From Ectopseudomonas chengduensis (lineage in GTDB: Bacteria > Pseudomonadota > Gammaproteobacteria > Pseudomonadales > Pseudomonadaceae): a DNA stretch of 64,000 nt. This document shows, in pieces, positions 56,554-64,000 of this stretch. The first letter of the stretch is position 1, and every line of letters begins with the position of its first letter. The translations under genes and the position numbers were made by a program. The notes beneath the pieces are model-generated. The model saw nothing but the letters and a program-made list of their open reading frames with translations, was not told where the DNA came from and made no database searches. The stretch spans positions 1-64,000 of the forward strand of contig NZ_FMZQ01000013.1 in the NCBI RefSeq assembly GCF_900102635.1. The letters are read 5' to 3'.

Positions 56554-59443
56554 GGCGGGTCTCCTTGGCGGGTAACAGGCGGTTGAGCATGTGCAGGAAG
56601 TGTTGTCCATCATTGCGTGATTTGGCCAGTGCCGCGCTCACCCCGGCCAATTCATGGCCATCCATCTCGCTGGCCGAGAGCACGGCCACCGGTAGCCCTG
56701 GCAGCTGGTTCTGCAGTTCATCGAGCAGCTCCAGGCCGTTGCCGTCGGGCAGACCGAGATCGAGCAGAACCAGGTCGAAAGGCTGCTCGGCGAGCAGGCG
56801 ACGCGCTTCGGCGAGGCTGTCGGCGGGAACGAACTCGGCCAGCTCGCGGCCCTGTTCGGCGACCACCATACGCAGATCGTGATCGTCTTCCACGTGTAGC
56901 ACGCGTGGGCTCTGCGGCAGATTCTGCAAGGCCTGAGCAAGGCTGGCGAGCAAGCGCTGCGGGTCGATCGGCTTGCTCAGCCAGTCCAGCGCGGGCACGC
57001 CGTCCAGTGCCAGGCGGCCCTCTTCACAGGCGGCCGATACCACCAGAATCGGCAGCTCGCGATAGCGCGCGTCGGCGCGCAGTTCTTGTACCAGTTGCAT
57101 GCCGTCGCCGTCCGGCAGGCGCAGATCGAGGCTGATGGCGGCGGGTATTTCCTCACGCAGACGGGCGCGTGCTTCGCCCAGGCTGTGAGCCAGACGCACG
57201 CGATAACCGGCATTTTCCAGCAACTGGCGCAGCAGGTTGGCGATGTCCGGTTCGTCCTCGACCACCAGCAGGCTGCGCCGGCCGTCGCTGGCCGCGGGCA
57301 GGGCGGCTTCGGCCAGCGTGGGCAGCTCGAACCAGAAGCAGGCGCCCTGGCCCTCTACCGAGTCGAAGCCGATCTGCCCGCCCATGCGTTCGATCAACTC
57401 CTTGCTGATCGCCAGGCCCAGGCCGGTGCCGCCCTTGCTGCGGCTGTCGCTGGCGTCGGCCTGGGAGAACTTGCTGAAGATGCGCTGGCGAAATTCGGCG
57501 GCGATGCCTGGGCCCTGGTCGCTGACCTCGACGCGCACGCGAGCGCCACGACCTTCGGCGCGCAGGCATACTTCGGCGCCGGGCGGCGAGTACTTCACGG
57601 CGTTGGAGATGAAGTTGGCCAGCACCTGCTGCAGACGCATGGCATCGACCCGTACGCGGGCCGCTACGCAGTCGAGCAGGCGCAGCTTGACCTGGTGGCG
57701 GTCGGCGTAGGCCTGGTTGCTGTCCAGCGCCTCTTGGAGCTGGGCGGCAAGTGCGCAGGGTTGCAGGTCGAACTGCATCTTGCCGGCTTCCAGTTTGTCC
57801 ATGTCCAGCAGATCGTTGATCAGGTGGCTGAGACGCTGGCTGTTGGCTTGGGCGATGCCCAGCATGGTGCGCATGCTTTCCGGTACCGTGCCCAGTGCGC
57901 CGCCATTGATCAGGCCCAGCGAGCCGGCGATGGCGGTCAGCGGTGTGCGCAGCTCGTGGCTGACGGTGGAGACGAACTCGCTCTTGAGGCGCTCGATACG
58001 CTTGGCCTCGCTCTGGTCCATGGTGGTGCCGGTGATGCGCAGCGGGTAGCCGTTGTCGTCGCGCTGGATGTAGCCGCGCAGCAGCACCGGCAGGTCGCTG
58101 CCGTCGACACGCAGCAGGCGACAGTCGATGGTGAAGTTGCTGGCGCCTGTGGACAGCGCATGTTTCAGACGAGCGCGCGTTGCGGGCAGATCGTCCGGGT
58201 GCACCAGGTTTTCCCAGGCCCAGGGGTCATCGGCAAAACCCGGCGGGCCCTGTTCCGGATAGCCGAGCATCTGCCAGCCGTGGGCCGAGGCGAAGAAGCT
58301 GCCGGCCTTGACCTCGATATCCCACCAACCGTCATTGCCGCCCTTGAGTGCCAGTGCCAGGCGCTCTTCGCTGCGGTGCAGCTGTTCGGTGATGCGCTCG
58401 GCCAACTGCTGTATCTGCTCGCGGCGCAGGCTCAGGCTGCTGATCAGGAAGAACAGCAGCAGGCTGATGCAGACGCCCAATGCCAGCAGTGAGCCTTCGC
58501 CGCGATGGGCGGCATCGAGAAAGCCTGGGGCGTAGTGAAAGTTCAGGTACCAGCGCTGGCCGAACAGTTCCAGCTCTCGCAGGGTGTCGGCAGGCGTATC
58601 GATGGCGTTGCCAGCGCTGCTGTAAAGCAGGTCGGCGGCAGCCGTATCGGGGCCGGCATAGAGCTCGAACTCCAGGTCGCGTTGGCGTGCACCGAGGATG
58701 CCGTGCATCAGGTCGTGCGCACGGTAGGGGCTGTAGGCAAAGCCACGCAGCGCGGCCAGGCGCTGCTCGGGAGTGTCCAGCGGTTGGCCGTGCCGGTACA
58801 CCGGGGTGTACAGCAGCAAACCCGGTTGGACCTTGCCGTGGGTTTCCTGCACCAGCGTGACACGGCCGGACAGCCGGCTCTGGCCGCTGCGTGCGGCGTT
58901 CAGCATGGCGGCCTGGCGCACGGGTTCGGACAGCATGTCGAAGCCGAAGGCGACCAGATTACGTCCGGCGAAAGGCTCGATATAGCGAATGGCGCTGTAC
59001 AGCGTACGCTTGCCAAGCGGGCGCACGCGGAAGTTGGGGTAGCCCTCGGCACGCATTTCGGTTTCGAAGGCGTGCAGCTGTTCGGCGGGCAATACCTGGC
59101 TGAACCCCAGGCCCTGGATACCTGGGTAGCGTTCTTCCAGGTTCAGGCGACGCGCGTAGGTGCGCCAGTCGTCGCGACTGACCTCTTTATTGGCATCGAG
59201 CAGGGCGGCGGCGCCGAGCAGGATGCTTTCCTGGTTATGCATGCGCTGGATGATGGCCTCGCTGATTTCGTCGGCAAGGAGCTCGAGCTGGCGTGAGGCG
59301 GACGCGCTCTGGCTCTGGCGCAAGCTGTCCCAGGCCAGCAGCGTCGTGCCGAGCGCCAGCGCCAGCACGCCCCAGGCCAGCAGATTGTTGCGGCTGAACA
59401 GCTGCCCGAGCAGTTGCAGGCGCAGCGTGATGTTGTCGTTCAT
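56546..59443 (-). CDS. CHASE-PAS hybrid sensor histidine kinase with two receivers
   Basis: A 965-residue membrane kinase. A membrane helix near 18-36, a periplasmic CHASE domain (about 75-300; GIQGLGFSQVLPAEQL and VTLVQETHGKVQPGLLLYTP), a second helix near 320-340, a PAS domain (about 355-475), His kinase domain with SHELRTPLTAIAGSLG, ATPase with DQGPGIA and GGTGLGLAIS, then two receivers (LRLPDGDGMQ and LDLGLPDGNGLE). CHASE domains sense small external ligands. It overlaps both neighbouring genes by a few bases. Confidence 0.94.
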   Translation of the reverse strand: MNDNITLRLQLLGQLFSRNNLLAWGVLALALGTTLLAWDSLRQSQSASASRQLELLADEISEAIIQRMHNQESILLGAAALLDANKEVSRDDWRTYARRLNLEERYPGIQGLGFSQVLPAEQLHAFETEMRAEGYPNFRVRPLGKRTLYSAIRYIEPFAGRNLVAFGFDMLSEPVRQAAMLNAARSGQSRLSGRVTLVQETHGKVQPGLLLYTPVYRHGQPLDTPEQRLAALRGFAYSPYRAHDLMHGILGARQRDLEFELYAGPDTAAADLLYSSAGNAIDTPADTLRELELFGQRWYLNFHYAPGFLDAAHRGEGSLLALGVCISLLLFFLISSLSLRREQIQQLAERITEQLHRSEERLALALKGGNDGWWDIEVKAGSFFASAHGWQMLGYPEQGPPGFADDPWAWENLVHPDDLPATRARLKHALSTGASNFTIDCRLLRVDGSDLPVLLRGYIQRDDNGYPLRITGTTMDQSEAKRIERLKSEFVSTVSHELRTPLTAIAGSLGLINGGALGTVPESMRTMLGIAQANSQRLSHLINDLLDMDKLEAGKMQFDLQPCALAAQLQEALDSNQAYADRHQVKLRLLDCVAARVRVDAMRLQQVLANFISNAVKYSPPGAEVCLRAEGRGARVRVEVSDQGPGIAAEFRQRIFSKFSQADASDSRSKGGTGLGLAISKELIERMGGQIGFDSVEGQGACFWFELPTLAEAALPAASDGRRSLLVVEDEPDIANLLRQLLENAGYRVRLAHSLGEARARLREEIPAAISLDLRLPDGDGMQLVQELRADARYRELPILVVSAACEEGRLALDGVPALDWLSKPIDPQRLLASLAQALQNLPQSPRVLHVEDDHDLRMVVAEQGRELAEFVPADSLAEARRLLAEQPFDLVLLDLGLPDGNGLELLDELQNQLPGLPVAVLSASEMDGHELAGVSAALAKSRNDGQHFLHMLNRLLPAKETRHD

Positions 59444-61362
59444 GGCTGCACCCCGACTTGCGGCAGGTCCAGCCAGAAGGTGCTGCCTTGCCCCTCCACG
59501 GAGTCGAAGCCGATACGGCCACCCATGTGTTCGATGATCTCCTTGCTGATCGCCAGGCCCAGGCCTGTGCCACCCTGGCGGCGGGTGTCGCCGGCATCGG
59601 CCTGAGCGAATTTGCTGAAGATGCGCGGCTTGAAGTCTTGCGCGATGCCCTGGCCCTGGTCACGCACGCTGATGCGTACCCAGCCGTCCGTGGGCACGGC
59701 TGATAGCTCCACGCTCTGTCCGGCGGCAGAAAACTTGGCGGCATTGGCCAGCAGGTTGGCCAGCACCTGCTCCAGGCGCTGGGCATCGGCACATACCTGG
59801 CAATCGATGCCCGGCAGTAGCAGCAGTTGCACCCGGTGGTGCTCGGCATAGGGCTGGTTGCTGCGCAGCGCCTGCTCCAGCAGCGGGCGCAGGGCCAACG
59901 GCTGCAGATCGAAGCGCATCTTGCCGGCGACCAGCTTGTCGATGTCCAGCAGGTCGTCGATCAGCTTGCGCAGGCGCTGGCTGTTGCTCTGGGCGATTTC
60001 CAGCATCTGCTGCATCTGCTCCGGCACCGCGCCAAGGGCGCCGCCGTTGATCAGACCGAGTGAGCCGGCGATGGCGGTCAGCGGCGTGCGCAGCTCATGG
60101 CTGACGGTGGAGACGAACTCGTTCTGCAATTGCTCGCCGCGCTTGCGTTCGCTGATGTCGCTGATGAAGCCGTGCCAGAGCGTTTCGCCGCCGGGCAGGC
60201 GCTGCGGTGCGGCACGCCCCTCGACCCAGAGCGGACCGTGCAGTGGATGCAGGACGCGGTATTCCTGATGCCAGGTGCTCAGGTTCGCGGCCGAGCGGGC
60301 GATGGCGGCGTGCACCTGTGGCGCGTCATCCGGATGCAGGCGGGCGTGGAGTGGGCCGGCATCCTCGCTGACTTCTTCTGGCGTGCAGCCGTAAACGTCG
60401 CGGATTCCGGCGCTGGCATAGGGGAAGCAACTGCTGCCATCGGCGCGCAGCAGATACTGGTAGACCATGCCCGGCAGCTGTGCGGCGATGCGCTGCAGGC
60501 GCAGGCGCGCCTCTTCGCGCTGGCTGAGATCGTTGGCCACCAGCAGGTAGCCTTGGAGCGGCTGGCCTTCGGCGCGGATCGGCGAGAGATTCAGGCGCAC
60601 CGGCAGATGCTGTCCGCTGCGTGCGCGCAGTTGCCCCTCGGTGCTCTGCGGCCCGCTGCTGCAGGCGGTGCACAGGCGTTCGTACTGGCCTGGTTCGAGC
60701 AGTAGCTGCGGCAGGTACTTATCCTCCAGCTCAGCGGGCGAATAGCCCAGCAGCTGCTGCGCTTCATGGTTGCTGCGCAGTACACGGCCCTGTGGGTCAA
60801 GCACCAGCACTGCACTACCGGCGTTGTCCAGCATGGCCTGGTGCATGGCGCTCTGTTCGGCCTGGCGGCGCGCCTGCAGGCGCAGCTCGAACAACTCCCC
60901 GGTCAGCTGTGCCAAGTGCTGCAACTGAGCACGCTGGTGGCTGTCGAGGTGGCGCGGCTGGCGGTCGATCACGCACAGGGTGCCGAGCGCCAGGCCCCGG
61001 CCGTCGTGCAGCGGCATGCCGGCGTAAAAGCGGATATGCGGGTCGGAAGTGACCAGCGGGTTGTCGCGAAAACGCGCGTCATCCAGGGCATTGTCCACTT
61101 CCAGGGGCGCGTCGGCGGCCACCGCATGGGCGCAGAAGGCCAGCTCGCGCGCGGTTTGCTCGGCATCCAGGCCAACCTGGCTCTTGAACCACTGGCGTTG
61201 GGCATCGACCAGCGAAATCAGGGCGATAGGGGTGTCGCAGATCTGCGCAGCCAGCGCGGTGATGTGGTCGAACATCGCTTCGGCCGGGCTGTCGAGCAGT
61301 TCCAGGGCGCGCAGGGCGGCCAGGCGCTCCTGCTCGTTGGCGGGGATCGGGGCTTGGCTCAT
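59440..61362 (-). CDS. GAF-PAS-PAS sensor histidine kinase (cytoplasmic)
   Basis: A 640-residue kinase without membrane helices. An N-terminal GAF domain (about 20-160; ICDTPIALISLVDAQRQWFK, FYAGMPLHDGRGLALGTLCV), PAS 1 (about 170-285; LDPQGRVLRSNHEAQQLLGY), PAS 2 (about 295-420), then SHELRTPLTAIAGSLG with the phosphorylated His and an ATPase domain with GGTGLGLAISKEIIEHMGG. It has no receiver, so it must donate to one of the operon's receivers. ATGA overlap links it to the hybrid kinase gene. Confidence 0.93.
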   Translation of the reverse strand: MSQAPIPANEQERLAALRALELLDSPAEAMFDHITALAAQICDTPIALISLVDAQRQWFKSQVGLDAEQTARELAFCAHAVAADAPLEVDNALDDARFRDNPLVTSDPHIRFYAGMPLHDGRGLALGTLCVIDRQPRHLDSHQRAQLQHLAQLTGELFELRLQARRQAEQSAMHQAMLDNAGSAVLVLDPQGRVLRSNHEAQQLLGYSPAELEDKYLPQLLLEPGQYERLCTACSSGPQSTEGQLRARSGQHLPVRLNLSPIRAEGQPLQGYLLVANDLSQREEARLRLQRIAAQLPGMVYQYLLRADGSSCFPYASAGIRDVYGCTPEEVSEDAGPLHARLHPDDAPQVHAAIARSAANLSTWHQEYRVLHPLHGPLWVEGRAAPQRLPGGETLWHGFISDISERKRGEQLQNEFVSTVSHELRTPLTAIAGSLGLINGGALGAVPEQMQQMLEIAQSNSQRLRKLIDDLLDIDKLVAGKMRFDLQPLALRPLLEQALRSNQPYAEHHRVQLLLLPGIDCQVCADAQRLEQVLANLLANAAKFSAAGQSVELSAVPTDGWVRISVRDQGQGIAQDFKPRIFSKFAQADAGDTRRQGGTGLGLAISKEIIEHMGGRIGFDSVEGQGSTFWLDLPQVGVQP

Positions 61363-64000
61363 GACGCGCTCCCTGTGATCGGTAGTTCGAACCAGAAGCT
61401 AGCACCTTGGCCTGGGGAAGAGTCGAAGCCGATATGGCCGCCCATGCGTTCGATGATTTCCTTGCAGATGGCCAGCCCCAGCCCGGTGCCGCCCTGTTGC
61501 CGGGTGTCACCGGAGTCGGCCTGGGAGAACTTGCTGAAGATGCGCGGTTTGAAGGCTTCCGGTATGCCGGGGCCGCTGTCCGCTACGCTGACGCGCAAGA
61601 CCTCGCCGCACTGCTGCAGGCGCACCTCGACGCTGGCGCCCGCTGGCGAGAACTTGGCGGCGTTGGACAGCAGGTTGGCCATCACCTGGGCCAGGCGCTG
61701 AGCGTCGACCCGCACCTGGGCGTCGCCCTCGACCTGCAGGCGCAATTCGACCTGATGCTGCTCGGCATAGGGGTGGTTGTGCAGCAGCGCCTGTTCCAGC
61801 AGTGGCTGCAGTGCGCGTGTCTGCAGGTCGAAATGCATCTTGCCGGCCACCAGCTTGTCCATGTCCAGCAGGTCGTTGATCAGGGCGCTGAGACGCTGGC
61901 TGTTGCTGTGGGCGATGCTCAGCATCTGGCGCATGCTTTCCGGTACGGTGCCGAGGGCGCCGCCATTGATCAGGCCGAGCGAACCGGCGATGGCGGTGAG
62001 CGGGGTGCGCAGTTCGTGGCTGACGGTGGAGACGAATTCGTTCTTCATCTGTTCGGTGCGCTTGCGCTCGGCGATGTCGCGGATCACCGCGATAAAGCGG
62101 CGCTGCCCCTGGTGGCTGATCTGTGACATCGCCAGCTCCATGGGGAAGCATTCACCATCCTGACGCAGGCCTTCCATTTCGCCGATCTGGTTGATGGCGC
62201 AGCCTTGCCGCAGTAAGTCGCCCGCCAGGTGCGGAACCAGTTGGGTGATGCTCTGACCGGCGACCTCGGGCTGGCGATAGCCGAATATCGCTTCGGCCGC
62301 ATGGTTGAAGGTTTCGATGCGGCCCTGCTCATCGATGGTGACGATGGCGTCGACCACGTTGTCGAGCAAGGTACTGAGGTAATGTTCGCGCTCGCGCACC
62401 GCGCGCTCGGCAGCGACACGATCACTGAAATCCTGAATCTGCGAGACGAAATGCACGGGCCGCCCCTCGCCGTCACGCACCAGCGACACGCTGAGCAACA
62501 CCCACAGCGTGCGCCCTTGCTTGTCCAGGTAGCGTTTCTCCATCTGATAGGCGTTGATCCGCCCAGCCAGCAGATCGGCGACGTTCTGCCGATCGGCATC
62601 GAGATCGTCCGGATGGGTGACCTGCTGGTAGGTAGAGGTCAGCAGCTCTTCGCGGTCATAGCCGAGCATGCGGCACAGCTCGTCGTTGACCTCCAGCCAG
62701 CGGCCGTCCGGGCTGATCAGTGCCATGCCCTGTGGCGCGGTATTGAAGGCATTGAGAAAACGCTGTTGGCTCAGGCGCAGTTCGTCCTCCATGGCCTGGC
62801 GTTCGCTGATGTCCCAGATGAAACCGTCGACCCACAACAGCCTGCCGTGGCTGTCGTATTCGCCACGGCCTTTCTCCCGCACCCAGACGTTATGGCCATC
62901 GGCATGGCGCAGGCGGTAGGTGAGCTCGAACCTTTCCTGACGCGCGATGGCCTCGCCGATGCGGTAGGTGATGGCCAGGTCGTCGGGATGCACGATGCTG
63001 GAAAAGCTGCGTACCTGGTTGTCGATGAAGTCGCTGGCCGGGTAACCGCTGAGGTTGGCAATTTCATCGCTGATGTAGCGCATGCTCCAGTCGGCGTCGT
63101 TGGCGCAGCGATACACCACGCCAGGCAGGTTGGCCACCAGGCCGCGGAAGCGGCTCTCGCTCTTCTGCAACGCGCGGGTGGCCTGTTGCAATTCGCTGAT
63201 ATCGCTGGCGATGCCGAGAAAACCGGTGATCTGGCTACTCTCGTCGAACATGGCGCTGACGGTGAGGTTGACCTGGCGCAGGCTGCCGTCCTTGTGGCGA
63301 TAGGTCCACTGGCGGGTTTCCGGGTCGCCGCCGCGGGCGTTATGTACTAGGACTTCGAAGCTCTCCAGCGGGTGCCCGGCGACCTCGCTGAGCTCGGCGG
63401 CGCGGGTCTGGATTTCGTCCGCGAGATGAAACATCGCCGGAGTCTGAAGTCCGATCATCTCCTCGGTGCTATAGCCGAGCAGGCGTTCGGCGCCGGAATT
63501 GAACAGGCTGATGATGCCTTGCGTGTCGGTGGCGATGATCGATACCCCGGTGGCCGAGTCCAGCACCGCTTGCAGATAGGCGCGTGCCGCGCGCACGGCG
63601 CGCTCCTGCTGCTGGCGTTCCAGAATGGCGCCGACCCAGCGGGCGAACAAGCCGAGGAAGTCGCGGTCGGCGTCATCGAATGGCTGCCTGCGTCGCTCGG
63701 GGTTGGCGAAGGCCAGGGTGCCGAATGGCTTGCCGCCCACGCGCACGGCGGTGCCGATATAGCTTTCCAGGGCGAACTGGCGATAACAGGGGTGGTGCCT
63801 GTGCGGCGAGTCGGCCATATGGGTGATGGCCAGCGCATCGTTATGCTGCAAGGCCAGGCTGCAGTAGGTGTCGCCCAGTTCGAACAGCTGGCCGTCGCTG
63901 AGGGCGTCGTCGGGAGATACCTGTACCAGCACCTGGTACTGCTCGCCCTGGATACGGCTGATGATGCCCAGCGGCATGCCGAAATGCTCGGCGCCCAGGC
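61359..64000 (-). CDS. Multi-PAS sensor histidine kinase (5' end outside window)
   Basis: At least 880 residues are inside the window; the frame is open to the right edge (LGAEHFGMPLGIISRI reads on from a GAF domain), so the start lies outside. Domains in order: GAF, four PAS domains (AVLDSATGVSIIATDTQGII; LVANLPGVVYRCAND; AFNTAPQGMALISPDGRWLE; LLDNVVDAIVTIDEQGRIET), His kinase SHELRTPLTAIAGSLG and an ATPase with GGTGLGLAICKEIIERMGG. No membrane helix is seen. The stop overlaps the next kinase by ATGA. Ligands are unknown; the PAS set suggests redox, oxygen or light-type inputs. Confidence 0.93.
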   Translation of the reverse strand, partial: LGAEHFGMPLGIISRIQGEQYQVLVQVSPDDALSDGQLFELGDTYCSLALQHNDALAITHMADSPHRHHPCYRQFALESYIGTAVRVGGKPFGTLAFANPERRRQPFDDADRDFLGLFARWVGAILERQQQERAVRAARAYLQAVLDSATGVSIIATDTQGIISLFNSGAERLLGYSTEEMIGLQTPAMFHLADEIQTRAAELSEVAGHPLESFEVLVHNARGGDPETRQWTYRHKDGSLRQVNLTVSAMFDESSQITGFLGIASDISELQQATRALQKSESRFRGLVANLPGVVYRCANDADWSMRYISDEIANLSGYPASDFIDNQVRSFSSIVHPDDLAITYRIGEAIARQERFELTYRLRHADGHNVWVREKGRGEYDSHGRLLWVDGFIWDISERQAMEDELRLSQQRFLNAFNTAPQGMALISPDGRWLEVNDELCRMLGYDREELLTSTYQQVTHPDDLDADRQNVADLLAGRINAYQMEKRYLDKQGRTLWVLLSVSLVRDGEGRPVHFVSQIQDFSDRVAAERAVREREHYLSTLLDNVVDAIVTIDEQGRIETFNHAAEAIFGYRQPEVAGQSITQLVPHLAGDLLRQGCAINQIGEMEGLRQDGECFPMELAMSQISHQGQRRFIAVIRDIAERKRTEQMKNEFVSTVSHELRTPLTAIAGSLGLINGGALGTVPESMRQMLSIAHSNSQRLSALINDLLDMDKLVAGKMHFDLQTRALQPLLEQALLHNHPYAEQHQVELRLQVEGDAQVRVDAQRLAQVMANLLSNAAKFSPAGASVEVRLQQCGEVLRVSVADSGPGIPEAFKPRIFSKFSQADSGDTRQQGGTGLGLAICKEIIERMGGHIGFDSSPGQGASFWFELPITGSAS

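Noticed and set aside
1..64000. CRISPR arrays, tRNA or rRNA genes
   Set aside because: No regularly spaced direct repeats with unique spacers and no tRNA or rRNA sequence were recognised on reading; repeats seen are palindromic REP-type elements.

Overview
The window looks like Pseudomonas chromosome. GC is high almost throughout, codon use is typical of the genus, and the gene sets (ssuEADCBF with lsfA, cysTWA-sbp-oscA, modABC, kdpFABCDE, SfnB-like and AtsRBC-like loci) and dispersed palindromic repeats are those of Pseudomonas sensu lato. The species cannot be fixed from the sequence alone. No rRNA, tRNA or CRISPR array was seen.

Layout. 1-570: the right end of an IS3-family element that has cut off a GNAT acetyltransferase gene. 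759-8294: a PhoD-like phosphatase, a Crp/Fnr regulator, small membrane and secreted proteins, an XRE/MmyB regulator, and an ArsR regulator divergent from a monooxygenase-TauE pair. 8456-12560: sulfate importer genes cysA, cysW, cysT, sbp and oscA on the minus strand. 12806-14399: an RBBP9-type hydrolase and an unusually short sigma-54 activator-like ATPase. 14564-17203: molybdate importer modABC. 17314-22433: an AraC regulator divergent from an Fsr-type MFS pump, a NIPSNAP protein, a methyltransferase, a small zinc-ribbon-like protein and a second MFS protein. 22602-24915: a YeeE/YedE sulfur transporter with a periplasmic rhodanese. 25019-31781: organosulfur uptake, with an SfnB-like flavin monooxygenase and a lone sulfonate-binding protein on the minus strand, divergent from an OprD-type porin and a complete AtsRBC/SsuABC-like importer.

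32400-35300 is an AT-rich accessory island. It holds a cold-shock-domain/P-loop ATPase fusion and a small WYL-like protein, and is the best candidate here for an uncharacterised (possibly defence-related) system. 35304-44837: chrA, then the complete kdpFABCDE potassium system. 45407-51144: lsfA-ssuEADCBF for alkanesulfonate desulfonation. 51426-54385: a second sulfate-type binding protein with CysT and CysW but no adjacent CysA. 54495-64000: a tightly overlapped minus-strand signalling operon of three histidine kinases, a stand-alone receiver and an HPt-REC-REC-GGDEF output protein, running off the right edge.

Together most of the window serves sulfur-starvation physiology: outer-membrane entry (OprD), ABC import of sulfate, sulfonates and sulfate esters, oxidative desulfonation (SsuD, SfnB-like), reduced-flavin supply (SsuE), peroxide protection (LsfA) and sulfite or thiosulfate handling (TauE, YedE, rhodanese). 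Oxyanion relatives (molybdate, chromate) sit beside it. Dispersed repeats lie in many of the intergenic gaps.
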